From: Mercurialis annua
Taxonomy: Eukaryota; Streptophyta; Magnoliopsida; Malpighiales; Euphorbiaceae
Direction: 5' to 3'
DNA length: 64,000 bases
NCBI RefSeq assembly: GCF_937616625.2
Contig: NC_065570.1
Location: 1,746,001 to 1,810,000 of the forward strand
Part shown: positions 33,719 to 46,550 of the stretch, piece after piece
Numbering within the stretch: the stretch's first letter is position 1
Layout of the letters: each line of letters starts with the position of its first letter
Notes under the pieces: generated by a model
What the model was told of the DNA's origin: nothing
The model's database searches: none
The model's input: the letters and a program-made list of their open reading frames with translations, nothing else
Program-made: the position numbers and the translations under genes

Positions 33719-35079
33719 TGTTGTTGGTGTTGTTTAAGGTTAAAAGGGAATTGTATGGAGAGGGACAGAAATATAAGGGGAGAATTAAAATATTTGTAAA
33801 TGTTGATAATAATAATATAAATATATTTCTTATTTTGTTTAGTGTTGATGATGGTGAAAAAGGTGGGCCTTTCAGGACAGTCCAAATTATTTGCTGGCTA
33901 TATTTTTATGGACTAAATTGCCCTTTGATTATCCTTTTAGTTTTTTGGTTTTAATTAAAATTCGTTGACATAATTAGCCTTTTTATATATACTAGTATTG
34001 CTTTACGTGCTACGCACGTGGCTCGTAATGTGATACGTCATATTAAAATTATAGTAGTGTATTTAATTTAATATTTTAGTTGTATATAACTTTATTTTTA
34101 AATAAAGTTAGAATGTAATAATAATAATATTTAATATAATAGTATTTTATGTGAAATATAATCTTACAAAATAAAAAGATATTTAAACTTATAACTTATT
34201 TCAAACACGAAACTTTAATTTTTTTTAAAAAAAAACAGAAGACATTAAAATCATAAAATAAGTTATGTTTAATTCATGTAAATAAAATTAATATTCTAAG
34301 ATTGATATATTTTATTTTACTATATTTTTTTTAATTTCTGTTTTAATTTTCATTTTTTTATGATCACAAAAATATTTTTTATTTAAGTAGAATTATAAAA
34401 TCTACACAACAAAATAGGGAATGAGACTTGGCATGTGCCTTCATTTCAAGTAAAAATCATACCAAAAGGTAAGGCAAACTTTTCGAATTGGGAGGTAAAG
34501 CGTGTCATGGTTAGAAATTTTTCAAATTAAATTTATAGTTCAAATTAAATAAATAATTCATTTTTAATAATTTGAATAAATTGAAAAGGACTAATAGTAA
34601 AAACTGTAATAGTAGTTGAATTTTTTAATTTTTTTAAATCAAGTTATGTTCGTATTTAATACTCGATGTGACTGAATTACATTATATACACTTGTATCCA
34701 TTATGATAAATGGTTAAATTGATGAGTTAAATAGATGTGGGTTATATTTTATAGTTTTGGTAATTGATGGTGATGGATAGTAAAAGAAATATATCTTAGT
34801 TAGTTAATTAGGAGTAGTTTACCTTATCTATAGAGAATATAAATTGAAAATATTAAATAATAATTAAATTAATAATTTATTAAAACTAATTTATTTTAAT
34901 TAAAATTCTAAATGATTAAATAATAATTAAAATAACAATTATTATATATTAAAGTAGTCTATTTGAATTAGCATTGTAAACAATTATCTCTATATAGTAT
35001 TATAAGTAGTTTATTTTAATTAACTCTAATTAACTCTAATAATTATTTTAATAATTTTTTAAATTTTAATTAACAATTA

Positions 35080-35247
35080 TATTTTATAAAGTAGCGATCC
35101 TATTCCGTGTTTGCTTTTGAGTTCGTCTAAATAATTTTTGCAGAAAAGATAGCAGTTCATTGTGGGGTTGCTTTGGTGAATACGTGAATGGTCTCTGATG
35201 AATCGGCTGCTCCTGATAAGAGAATTCCATGGTTTGGAGACACACCT
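35080..35247 (-). pseudogene. Captured F-box gene fragment in the Helitron
   Basis: Minus-strand translation gives LSLRCVSKPWNSLIRSSRF, then HQSNPTMNCYLFCK: the second half of a plant F-box motif (the RCVSKPW word is characteristic) and the start of the following region. No F-box start or C-terminal repeats. The fragment is directly fused to the HIG1 fragment on its 5' side. Confidence 0.7.
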
Positions 35248-35249
35248 TA

Positions 35250-35511
35250 AACTAAGTACAATGAATAAACCTGACACTTGTTTTCATATTGTGTTGAGAC
35301 CAATTATAAGCAATTGAGCCAGCAACTCCACTGAGCCATAGACATCCTATCCCCATAACAAAATTAATCAAACAGTTCAATTTCCAATTTCAATTTCCTT
35401 TAATACCAGCAAAAAAATTCACAAAAAGAAAAAGAAATTACCAACAGCTTTAAGCTTGTGATCGACAATCCATTCCCTCGCAGACTCAAATTTGCTCTTA
35501 ACATCGGCCAT
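35250..35511 (-). pseudogene. Captured HIG1-type (hypoxia-responsive) gene fragment in the Helitron
   Basis: Exon 1 (35442-35511) encodes MADVKSKFESAREWIVDHKL and ends at a normal donor; the next exon starts at 35346 and encodes CLWLSGVAGSIAYNWSQHNM then KTSV. This matches the N-terminal half of plant HIG1-domain proteins of the mitochondrial inner membrane, including the conserved intron. Homology stops near 35250, where F-box sequence begins, so the second half of the HIG1 domain is missing. Retention of the intron shows DNA-level capture, not retroposition. Confidence 0.8.
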
Positions 35512-35710
35512 TATGAAAACTCAGCAATTACTAAATTATATATATATATATATATATATAGTATTCTAAGTAGTTTATTTTATTTAGTATACTAACTCTA
35601 ATAATTATCTCAATAGTTTTTAATTTATAATTATATTTTATAAAATTAAAAGGGCATTAACGTAAATGTGCCTGTCCCCCCCCCATCCGTGCTTTTATAT
35701 ATAGTATAGA

Positions 35711-36810
35711 TATAGATAGATATAGATATATATATATATATATATATATATGTGTATAATTTACTTTTTTATATCAACTATTTGATTTTATCATGTATGT
35801 CCAAGTTGATACGTATTGTTTAAATTAAAATATTATCCGTTCAAACAAAATTATACTATAAATATTGTATTTTAAACATTATGGCTTTAATTTTATTTAT
35901 ATTTTTTAATAATTAGAGGAGAGCATTTATAGAAAAAATTGAGCCTACAGTCTAATAGATTGCTAGCAAATGGCAAACGCTTATGATCAAAATAGAAAAA
36001 CAAATTCATCAATTTTTTATTAATAAATTATACAGTCAATAGCGGAATTATGATTTTTTAACAGCTCAAATCTCTAGTCCTTCTTTTATTTTCTGGATGT
36101 CTGGATCTGTTGTTTGTTTTTTTATTTTTATATCGCTACAAACTCTATCTTCTTTAAAGAAAAACTGGCGATAATTTGGACTTCAGTCTATCCAAGTTTA
36201 ACATGGATCCGATCCAATTTCTAGTACATTATAAAAAAGATTAATTATATGAATATGAATTTAATTTCACTACTTATTCTTTAAACGAATAAATAACCAT
36301 TTTTGTCTATCATTATGGGCCGGAGCTATGTATGTCAAATTTGATTTAATTAATCTTATTTTAAATAACTATAAATTAAGTTATTAATAAAAAAAATTTA
36401 ATTTATATTAATACTTTTATTAGTTTCATATTAAAATGACTCTTTGCTACTTTTTTAAATAGAAAATACATTATTAGCATTATAGCAATCAAATAAGAAC
36501 TTTTGGACAAAAGAAGATATATAGAGAGAGAGTTGGATAAAAATGGAAAATATTAGTATAACGATGGAGGGACAAGTCATTTTTCAATTTTGGAAAGCAA
36601 AAGAATTTGGCGTTAGTAAAAAAACAGGCCAATCCCTTATCACTCACTTCACTCAGCCAGTGGTGAAGTGCCATCAGCAAAACTTGTAGCTCTTTAGGTG
36701 AAAACTCCAATGTCTCTATACAAGACAAAACCAACCCATTTAGTAACGACTAGTATTTTATCTTCAACCTATCAAACTTAGCTGTATAATCCATATATAA
36801 ATTTAAATTA
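35711..36810. other. AT-rich spacer with a short TAGA/TA microsatellite
   Basis: A mixed (TAGA)(TA) run occupies about 35711-35751. The remainder shows no gene that I recognise. Confidence 0.5.
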
Positions 36811-37180
36811 GGCTTAATGGCAAAAAAAACCCAAACCTTTACGACTTGTTGCAATTATATCCAAACCTTTTAATTTTTGCAATAATATCCAAATTGCATT
36901 ATTTTGTTGCAATAATATCCAAATTGCACTTTTTATGTGAATTTTTTGCCATTTTTTGGAACTTTTACTATATTATTATACATCAAAACATAATAATAGC
37001 CTAATATCTTAATTGAAAACAACAAGTTTAGCCATCAATTTGACTATTATTGCTACAAAAAAATGCAATTTGGATATTATTGCAACAAAAAAATACAATT
37101 TGGATATTATTGTAAAAATTGAAAGGTTTGTAATAATTGCAACAAGTCGTAAAGGTTTGAGTTTTTTTTACCATTAGGCC
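36811..37180. mobile_element. Mutator-like MITE with 9-bp target duplication
   Basis: 370 bp, starting ggcttaatggcaaaaaaaac and ending with the near-complement (...ttttaccattaggcc). Perfect 9-bp duplication TTTAAATTA at 36802-36810 and 37181-37189. Interior arms repeat caataatatccaaattgca-type words. Shares the GGCTTA terminus with the elements at 5671 and 9623. Confidence 0.9.
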
Positions 37181-38785
37181 TTTAAATTATATGGTAATTT
37201 ATTGGTATTAGATAAATATGTAACACTTAACACGTATACTATTATACATCAACTTAATTAGGGTAATTTTCATTCATGGTCATGACATTTAACATCTTTT
37301 CCACTAAAAGTTCATTGTATTTTGTAATTTGAGAGTTTCTTACATCTTAATGGATATAAAAAAAAATCCTATCGCCATTGTGTACATTGTTCGTCCAAAA
37401 ATAGTATATATTGAACGCTACCAATGCAAAAAAAAAATATATATATTACATAGCCACATATTTAAAAAAAACAATTGTTGAAATATAAGCAACATTCCGA
37501 GTAAAAGAAGAGTTTGATAATGTAGTCTTTATCTCATATGCCAGAGTAACTTGTCTTTTGTATATATATTTGTGGCATTTATATGAATATTTTTTGATAA
37601 ATAATGTACAAAATTAGCGGTAATAGGTTTTCTGTTACACTCATTTAAATGTGATTATGTATATAAGGTTTTGGTCATAAAATGACTTTATTGAAAAATG
37701 GATAAATATCGGGAATTATAGATTAAAATTACCCATGAACTCAATTTGCAAATTTTTTTAGATCCACGCCAAATTTTTAATATATTTTACTATAGTAAAT
37801 CAATAAAAATTGTTATTTGTTAATTTGGCATATATCAAAGAGCAAAAATGTGAAAATGGTGTGCACCATCATAACATAAGCAACCACTTCCCTTTACTTT
37901 ACATCTTTAATGATAAATTAGTACATTCATTGATTGGCATTTGTCTACTTCTCTTTTTGACCTTCCCCACCTCACCATTTTTTCTTTTATATTGTTTCTT
38001 ACTAATCATTTATTCTTATCTTAATTACAAAATAAATCATAAATTTTAGTGTATTTATAAATTTAATACCAACCTTCAATTTTAACAATTTTAAACACAC
38101 ACTGTTTTTAAAATTTCACAATTTGCAATACCGATGGATTTTTTTAATAATAAAATATTGATGTGAACATTAAAATATACATTATTCCGCCATTTACATC
38201 ACCATTTAAAAAAGACAATATATATTTCAAATTGTAAAAAAACCGATTGTTCGTATTTTAAATTGTCAAAAATGGAAATTTTGTGTTAAAATTATAAAAC
38301 AAGCTAAACTTGACGATTTTTGTACACTTATCCTTCATTCTGTAGTCTCATCCAAGACATGCCTTAATTATTTTGTCCAATAATAATCACAACCCAATAT
38401 TTTGTTTTCTTTTCACTTAAGACAATGCTATGAATATAATTACTGATTTATTTTTCATTTTTTAAGGAAGCGATGGTGTTATATCAAGTGAGAGCACACT
38501 CAAATAATTACCTAATACCCATATATTATTTCTAATAATAATTCATGATTTCATTGCAACAAACTCCCATGCCCAATTGTAATGAATATTCATAATTACA
38601 GAAGCCTGAAACAAAAATTCATATATAGTAACCTTAAATTCTCCACTATCAGAATTTGAAAATTAGAATGATGTATAATCATTGGTTTAGTGAAATTATC
38701 CCAGATAGAAGGAACTATAAATGTATGCATTATGATGAATCATATAATAAAATATAAGTACTCAATTCAGATTTTTTTCATTATG
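37181..38785. other. AT-rich spacer
   Basis: No gene recognised. The right end holds the 3' UTR of the gene at 38786. Short open frames near 37.8-38.0 kb look like chance. Confidence 0.5.
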
Positions 38786-39820
38786 TTAATATGCAGACCA
38801 AGAATCTTTAACCTGATGATAAAGAATTTGGTGCGGCTGCTGATAATGCTTTTGATAGCCATAGATAGCATTACCATAATAGCTATTTCCATGATCATCA
38901 TCTCTAGTTTCGCCGTAAGGGTACGGCGTTCCGAACAGATAATCGGCTGTGGTCTTCCATTGGTTAATGTGATTTCCGCGATCTGCTGCAGTCTCTTGAC
39001 GATGATCATCGCATCTCTTTCGATATTTAGACAGACACGGCCAGTACCCGAATAAACCTTCACAAAGATCCATTGCTTCTAATCCGTATCCTGATGAAAT
39101 TTGAGCCACTTGATTTTCATGCTCGTAATTATTTTCGCCCATTGATCCGTTGTCATAGCCAGACTGAGGACTATGGTACAGATCTAATGGCTTGTCAAGC
39201 AGCTGCTCTGCCTCTTCGGTTGTGGTTGGTTTGGTTTCAGCTCGCGGTTTTTCCGCTGTTGGTTTGGTTTCAGCTCGAGGTTTTTCTGCTGTTGGTTTGG
39301 TTTCAACTCGAGGTTTTTCTGCTGAAGGTTCATCGACTACTTTTACAACAGGTTCTGCAATTACTTCAGAAGATACGCCATTTGAAGGAGAGGATCTAGG
39401 ATAGCAAGTTTTGTCGGAAGGAGGAAGGGGTTTGCCATAGGTAAGAGTCAGATCATAGCCACCACCATAGGGTGTTGAATCATAATCGTCAAATTCATCA
39501 TCGTTAAACTCGGAGACAGAGTAAGAGATAACGAACCGAGTCTGTTCATGATAGTGAGGTGGCAGTTCATGCTGTATATACTTCGGCTCACTATAAGTAG
39601 ATACAGAATATCCAATCCTTGAAACTGAATCATCATAAGCAGCAAAAAACGGAATTCGATTATCGGGAAAAGATTGGTACTCACCGGAGTTGTAGCTGGA
39701 ATAAGGCGTTGAGTCTTGAACAAAAGCAGTACCAGGATTATTATAGTAATACGATAACGGGTAACTATTGTTGTACTCACCGTAATCATCTGTGTAATAG
39801 CCGGAGCTGTAATAGGCCAT
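38786..39820 (-). CDS. Tyr-rich protein with the At5g39570-type domain, 344 aa
   Basis: Single-exon gene. Residues 1-100 are low-complexity, rich in Tyr, Ser, Asn and Gly (MAYYSSGYYTDDYGEYNN...). Then comes the one recognisable block, about residues 107-142: DDEFDDYDSTPYGGGYDLTL and YGKPLPPSDKTCYP. This closely resembles the N terminus of Arabidopsis At5g39570 (reported as a PLD-regulated protein) and related plant proteins. Residues about 167-200 contain an 11-residue repeat, AEKPRAETKPT, three times. The C-terminal third has a Cys-containing patch (LCEGLFGYWPCLSKYRKRC) and more Tyr/His/Gln-rich sequence. No membrane segment or signal peptide. Mostly disordered by composition; condensate-type behaviour is only a guess. 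Function unknown. Confidence 0.8.
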   Translation of the reverse strand: MAYYSSGYYTDDYGEYNNSYPLSYYYNNPGTAFVQDSTPYSSYNSGEYQSFPDNRIPFFAAYDDSVSRIGYSVSTYSEPKYIQHELPPHYHEQTRFVISYSVSEFNDDEFDDYDSTPYGGGYDLTLTYGKPLPPSDKTCYPRSSPSNGVSSEVIAEPVVKVVDEPSAEKPRVETKPTAEKPRAETKPTAEKPRAETKPTTTEEAEQLLDKPLDLYHSPQSGYDNGSMGENNYEHENQVAQISSGYGLEAMDLCEGLFGYWPCLSKYRKRCDDHRQETAADRGNHINQWKTTADYLFGTPYPYGETRDDDHGNSYYGNAIYGYQKHYQQPHQILYHQVKDSWSAY

Positions 39821-40976
39821 TGCTGATCAATCTGAATTCCCCTTCTCTTCAGAAAGAAAAAAGCAGCCACCGAAAAGAAAAATTGACATCAGTGGTTAAA
39901 ATGATATGGATCTAATTAAGATATTTGCAAGATAAGAAGCATGTGCTTTTGCTTGTATTCCAAGAAAAAGACAAAGCTTTCAGAGTCGTACTCTATATGA
40001 TTGAAGGCATTTGCCTCACTAAAAGCGGTTTGACATAAATATTGATAGCGACTGCAAACAATTCCACTTCATTAGGCTTGAGAATATGCCTATGCGGCCG
40101 AGGTTCATTTTCTCTTTAGCACATGAGCATCCGGAAGGCCGAAAATAAAGTTTTGGTCATTGCAAGTTGGGAATATTTGGAGGTCGGAATGTCATCCGAA
40201 ATTAAGATTCATAGCTACATACTTGATATGGAGGTACTAGCGTGGGACAGTACCCGTCCCCTCATCCCCGCCTAAATATATCAGAGCAGGTGATCGAGGG
40301 AATTGCAGCAAGCCTCGGAGACTCAGCCCGATCCCACCAGGGCTCCTCCATTCCCGAAATATCAGATTTTGCTTTATGTTCAACAAACAATATCATCATA
40401 TAAACTAGATATAAAATTAACATGTAGTAAGAGAAGATAACAAACAGGTACAAATGGAAACCAAACGCGGAGCGTAAATGTCAGCTACAGTAACATGTAT
40501 TGTTAAATCTCCCGGGTCCTTGTACATAGAACATTCATACATCAATAATAAATGTTCCTCAAGGTGCAGCTACTCATCCAACATTGCATGTTTATATGAA
40601 ATATGAACTGACCGAAGTAGCTCCACAAAAATGGGATCTCTAACACCTAGATAATTGCTCGAGCATGATTATCCACTAAACACGCAGGTGAAGATCCAGA
40701 AACAATGCCATTCACTTTAGGACCTAAATCTGAAACCTGCAAAAATGTCAGACATGTATATCAGTACTCAGTAGTAAGTAGTAAGTAGCAACACTTTAAG
40801 CTTGTGATTAACAATAAAACTATAGCTAATAGATTAGTCAAATTTCGATATTTACGTGGAGTGAAGAAGATAACTAGAAGTTATGATGCCTATAGCAATA
40901 CTACTACAAAGTTTAAATTAGCACCAAAACATCAAAATGAATGTACTCATAAAGCATAAACTTACATTCCACTGAC
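39821..40976. other. Spacer and 3' UTR of the MORF9-like gene
   Basis: Contains the promoter/5' UTR of the gene to the left and the probable 3' UTR of the MORF9-like gene. A GC-richer patch at 40240-40350 carries a short open frame of no recognised family; it may be an old repeat. Confidence 0.45.
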
Positions 40977-42943
40977 TCATCCAGATGATGACTCTGATGC
41001 ATTAGCCCCTTGTCTTGGTCTTCTCCGTTCTGGAGGTGGGCCATCTCTTCGTCTTTCATATCTTTTACTCTCGTACTTCGAATTATTCCGCTGCTTTGGT
41101 TGATAAGTGGGATAAGTGCATGGAATGATCTCTCCATTGACGTACTTGTCCCCTGAGAAACAGAGAAGTGCATGAGAAATCTATAATATGTATGGAAGAG
41201 ATCGGTGATAATACGGAATTTTTTTCGCAGAAACATAATACCTCCGTAATCCTTGTTTTTCACATCTATGTATGAGTCTGGTAGTACCCAAAGAACCCCA
41301 GGTAAACCTGCATAGCATGGATACAGAAATAGATTATCAGGGACAAAAGAAGCTATAATAAAAAGAAATGTAAATATGAAGTCTATGCCAAACATGTTAA
41401 CTTACCCTTAAATTTCTCAGAGGTTGCTTCGTCTACAGTGCATTGGAATCCAGTGTACGTGGTGGTACTAAATGCATACATGTTCTTCTTTGCCTCTTCC
41501 ATACTGATCAACAATTGTAGGAAAATCAATACAGCATCATTCATGATTAATTCACACATTTCATGAACTAGCAAGGTATAAAACCAACTATCGGATTCAC
41601 ACACTTGCACACTCTTCTAAGCCGTTTCTCTTGGTCTCTGATGTATCAAAATCCAGAGAATATGCATGTATGACAGTAAATTAACACGATACAAAAAGCT
41701 ACTTAACTGCTTTATTCGAGTAATCAAGACTCCCAAGTCTAAAAACTTCCATGCATTCCTAAACAAATAACTCAACAACTGCCTAATTATCTATAACCAA
41801 CCAACAATACCCGATCATTCTACCAATTAAACATAAACATGCATGCTTTTTAGCATACGACACCATCAGAAAGCCAAAGCTAAAGACGCGACTAAATAAT
41901 GGATACCAAACTTTCATCAGGACTTGGTCCATCTATTCAATACTAGGCCAACCAAAGCTAGGAAATCACCTAGAGGTCCAAACAGCCGAATCCTATTTAA
42001 GCAGGAAATAATCAATGACATGACCTTCCAATCAGCACACATGGATAATGGTTCCTTATCTAAACAGGAAATCAACGTCACATATCTACACAAACAGAAA
42101 AGATTGATCACAGTATAATTGTACTTTCTCCTTCATATTAAGGAGCTGATATATGCCCATTATCCATTCAATTATTCAGCTTTTGAGCTATCAGTCTCAC
42201 TCAAAGACTAACCTAAGCATCAGACTAGTAATCCGACCACTCTCTCTATTGCAGGCCTCTACCGAAAGGTTGCTTCCATCAAGAACATAGAGCTTAAACT
42301 ACATATTCATCAAGAAACACCCAATTCTCCAGCACTCAATTCAACAAACACCCACTAAACTACATCACATAAAAATCAAACCTTTACCAAAAAACAACAA
42401 AACCCAACTCAACAATTACCAAAAACACACCAACTTTAATCCAAAAACAAACCTGCCAAGAAACACCCAATTCTCCATCATTCAATTCAATAAACACCCA
42501 CTAAACCAAATCACATAAAGATCAAACCTTTACCAATTTAACAAAATCCAACTCAACAGAAACCAAAAAGACACCAACATTACTAAAAAAAAAAAAACAA
42601 ACCTGCCAAGAACAGTAGACAAAGTACTAAGATAAGTATCAATCATCTGCTCCCTCGTGGGAGCAGGGTCTTTAGGAAACTCCATAACAATCAACCAATG
42701 ATTATAATCACAGCCCGGTAACATAATTGTCTCCCTGTTCTCATTATTACTATTGCTTCTCTTTGCAGAGTAGCCGGATTCCACTGCAGCCCGTGTCATG
42801 ATAACCCTGCGAGTGGTGAAGGGTTTGTGGGGTGGAGCCCATGTTTGGGATGATGAAGTGAAGAGTTTAAGTGAGGGTTTAAGGCTGGAGAGTGTTAAAG
42901 GGGTTAGGGTTTTGGGAGTTAAAGAAGTTGAAAATGTTGCCAT
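40977..42943 (-). CDS. MORF9: MORF9-like plastid RNA-editing factor, 226 aa, four exons
   Basis: Multiple organellar RNA editing factor (RIP/MORF family). Exons in transcript order: 42603-42943, 41406-41503, 41242-41307, 40977-41152; 681 nt in frame. Residues 1-55 are Ser/Thr/Lys-rich with no acidic residues, a plastid transit peptide. The MORF domain is nearly invariant: [89 protein letters not shown]. The tail is Arg/Pro-rich ([16 protein letters not shown]), as in MORF9. Family members bind PPR editing proteins and are needed for C-to-U editing; MORF9 acts in chloroplasts. Intron 1 is about 1.1 kb. MORF2 is the main alternative, but the tail fits MORF9 better. Confidence 0.88.
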
Positions 42944-43104
42944 TGTTGAAGGAATTTTGTGTAGTGACTGAGGTGTTCTTTTTTTTGTAGGATAAGGTGA
43001 CTGGTGAGATATTTGTTTTATGCAAACGGCTTGTCGTATTTATGGTAAATTTTTGTTGTTCAACGATAATTTAGTTGGTTCAACAACATTATTCTACATT
43101 TTTT

Positions 43105-43410
43105 TAAAATTAATCACAAATTAAATTATAATTTTTAACGTAATTTGCAATTACATTACGAATTTTAAAATTTGACAATAGCAGTTATCAATTTTCAGTT
43201 TTTAGCAAATCATAATATTAAGCTAAAAAAATAATGATGTAAATATTATAAATTATAATACACAGCCACGTTAGTATTTTTATTATTACATGATTGGTTG
43301 GTGTTTTAATTGCAAAAAAAATAAAAAAAAAATTTAATATTGTCAAGTTTTGAATTTCATATTGTAATTGCAAATCACGCTAAAATTTGTGATTTAATTT
43401 GTAATTAAAC
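43105..43410. repeat. Diverged foldback repeat
   Basis: Imperfect inverted arms: the left arm contains cgtaatttgcaattac and tttgacaata, the right arm the complements (gtaattgcaaatcacg, tattgtcaa). The arms resemble those of the element at 48541, so this is probably an older member. No target duplication found. Confidence 0.6.
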
Positions 43411-45054
43411 TATTTTCTTTTTGTGAAATTAACAAAATATTTTACGTATCAATTTATGAATAAAAACATATTTAAAAGCAAGATTTCAAATAAAGTTGAT
43501 GATCAAATAAAGAAAAAGAAATTAATATTACAACTATTATTTTTTAAATTGTATATCTGTATTACCAATTTTTTAAAAGAAAAAGTAAATAATTGTATTG
43601 CAACTAATATAAAATTCAATTCTTCAAAAATATGCAACTTGCACATTTAAAATATCACAAATATTGTCAAATCAACAAAAATTTGTAATAAACAAGTTTA
43701 ATAAGAAGTTTGATACAGTCAAAAAAATACAACAAACCAATGAATTTATTTAGAATCGAAACAAATGATCGCCTAGTAAAATCTTGATCAAATTCAAAAA
43801 AATTATCAGTAGTCATAAAATATCACAAACTTAGAAATAAAACACATCAGAATATTGTTTGGTTACCATAAAAGAAATGAAAAAAAAAATTGTTCTTTCA
43901 TGAAAATTTTAATCGTTCTTTTTTAACATTTAAACTCCAGCATGTAAATGATTAGACGGAAAATAAAAATCTAAAAAAATAGTCTTTTTTACGACATTAT
44001 TCTACTTGATATAGTAGAATTCACATTACTTGAGAATTGCATAAATTTCTAATGTTTTAAATTTGACTAGTAATAATGTGATAAATATTTTTAAATTTAT
44101 AATTTACTCTTTTTTTTATGAAATAATCAACTCTTCATGAATGGGGAATTTTGTATAAATTTATTTAAATAAATTCTTGGGAGTAAATGATCATCCCTCA
44201 ACAAAAGGGTCCACAACTTAAAGAAAGCCTTAAAGTGAAAAATGAGTCTAATCCAAACTCTTTAAAGATGGGCCAACTTTACTTTATAGTATATAGTTTG
44301 GACCCATTTCTTACACACAACAAGATCTGTCTTTAATTGGGCCTTGATCTCGATTTTTAGTTCATATTCTTTTAATCAATTTGTTTCTCTAAAATATAGC
44401 TGAAAAATAATCAGACCCATGAATTAAAAATTAATCAGTTGCATGAATCTGTGATTGAGTACTTACAAGATTAGGTGTGAATTACATCACCTATACTAAA
44501 ATTCAGCTTATTAAAATCAATAAAATATGCCTAAACTCGAGTAAGTCCATCATTATAATTCAATTTAATTATAGATAATAACCATAAAAAATAAAATATT
44601 TTTCACCTATAGTTTATAACAATTATTTGACCAAATCTTCTATTACATCACTATTTCAACAAAACATGTTTGTTTTAGAGAATAAGGAAGAAAATACACA
44701 AGAAAACAGGAACAAAAACTAACCAAATCTTGTACTTACATATGAATATTTTAGTATATATCAAGAATTCCCTAAGATTGACGACAACATTTAACAATTT
44801 GTTGTAAAATGGATTAAAGACTAATTTATTGCTTAATTAATATTTAGCAATCCTAATCACACATACCTTTTACATTAAGTAATGTTTAGATGAGAGACGC
44901 CATCAAATTGACTTGGTTTGGTTTGGATATAATTTGATGACTTTTGTTTAAACACATAATCATAGTTGACTTCTGTCTTTGATAGTTTACCTCTTTGATG
45001 TGTTCATCAACCTGAAAACCGTGTTGAAATAATTGGCATAAATTCATGATCCGG
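43411..45054. other. AT-rich gene-poor stretch
   Basis: No gene recognised; the few open frames are short and low-complexity. The last ten bases (45045-45054) are the left target copy of the next MITE. Confidence 0.5.
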
Positions 45055-45278
45055 GAAAAATTCTTATATAGACTCAGTCTACCACGCCATCCGTAGATTA
45101 AGACAATCGTATTATAACACTTCATTAAAATGAGGATATTCTTGTAATTTTGTTTATTATTTGCATACGCTTTTGAATAATGATATTACAAGAATACGCT
45201 CATTTTAATGAGCTGTTATAATATGATTGGTTTAGTCCACAGATGACGTGGTGGACCGAGTCTACCTAAGAATTTCTC
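45055..45278. mobile_element. 224-bp foldback MITE, copy 1
   Basis: Almost entirely palindromic: gaaaaattcttatatagactc at the left matches the complement of gagtctacctaagaatttctc at the right, and the arms continue through the word cattttaatgag to a short loop. Flanked by catgatccgg and catgatctgg (45045-45054, 45279-45288). The same length and arms are found at 61164-61387. Confidence 0.85.
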
Positions 45279-45288
45279 CATGATCTGG

Positions 45289-46534
45289 TTTAAAAATGCA
45301 TGCTCTCATATATATTTATCAATATAGATAAATATAATCATATGGGAACTCGGACTAGAGAATTTAATTTTATAATTTTCACAAAAAAAAAAATCAATTA
45401 GACGACTCCTATATTGATTTTGATCGTGTTGGTAATTACATGAAAGTCTCACTTTTCTAATACATTGTGTGTAAGAGTATATATAAAATTTAAATATAGC
45501 TGAATTAACTGATTAAATTAAATTTAAATTTTAGTTCATTTCGGTTAGTTTAATTTGGTTATAACATATAATGCTTTTTGAAAAATTAAGGTATTCTTAT
45601 AGTTTTTTGTAAGTCTTAAAAATCAGTTTGCCCCATAAAATTATATATAATAAGAAATTATCACCAAAATTAGTTTTTTTCTTAATAATTAAAATTAATA
45701 AAAATTTGGTTATTCAGTTAATTGAGTAATCGAATGAACCAAATATATTATTTTGGTCGAGATATATTCAGTTTGTATACATTCCGGTTACAGTTTAATT
45801 AAAAAATAATTAAAAAAATATTCGGTTTGATTTGATCTTATAACCGGATGAAACAAAATGAACGCACAAATAGTAGAAAACTTAACTAGTAGTTTGCGTG
45901 CTTATATTTCTTTTCTTACGGTCCGATATTCGAAGTTATTGTTTCAATTAATTTGGATCGAGTTAGGTAGATCCGGTTTAAATACTTATATTTCTATCAG
46001 CACAAATAGTAGAAAAGATTGTGTGATCTATCCTACATTTTGTATTTATTGTATTATCATATAGGGCAAGTTACTTAACCATCCGAATTTCCTCACCAAA
46101 TTCTACAACACCTATCTAATTATAAATTAAGAATATAAATTCTATATGAATGTATTGGAGTATAATTTTTATATGGTTATGGTCTGTGAGAATATATGAG
46201 GTAAGCAAGAAATTCTAGTATGGAAAGAAAAACAATTAAATTTGTTACATGAATATGAAATAATTTATATAGTAATTATCACAACATAGAAATTAGGTCG
46301 TGAAAATTGTAGGTCTAAAACCCACCATGTTCAAATCAAATGCCATTATTTACATAATGTGAAAACCCTACAACAATGTATATTTAACTCCTTGCTATAT
46401 AGTCCATAAACATTTTCAAAGTAGTGTATAGTCCTTTGATTAATAAGAACATATTGACCTATTCCAGTTTATGTTTCTTCTTTTAAGTAATGATGAGTCG
46501 TGTTGTGGATTTAACATTATTAAAATCGCGCTTT
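45289..46534. other. AT-rich gene-poor stretch
   Basis: Nothing recognised apart from scattered short repeats. The 68-codon open frame at 45858 resembles no known family. Confidence 0.45.
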
Positions 46535-46550
46535 AAAAAAATTGTGAGTA

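Larger units (their letters stand above)
33992..35710 (-). mobile_element. Non-autonomous Helitron carrying gene fragments
   Basis: Read on the minus strand it begins TCTATACTATATATAAAAGC right after an A (35711) and ends CAATACTAG right before a T (33991), i.e. the A/T insertion site, 5' TC and 3' CTAG of plant Helitrons. About 10 bases inside the 3' end is a perfect hairpin, ACGTGC-GTA-GCACGT (34005-34019). No Rep/helicase coding sequence. The 5' half holds pieces of a HIG1-type gene and an F-box gene; the rest is AT-rich. Both ends match the short Helitron at 51859-52339. Confidence 0.9.

Noticed and set aside
39073..39399. Plus-strand open frames at 39.07-39.92 kb
   Set aside because: They are antisense shadows of the 344-codon minus-strand gene and owe their openness to its repeats.
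40262..40453. 63-codon minus-strand frame downstream of the MORF9-like gene
   Set aside because: No recognised family, hydrophobic by composition in AT-rich DNA; probably chance or part of an old repeat.
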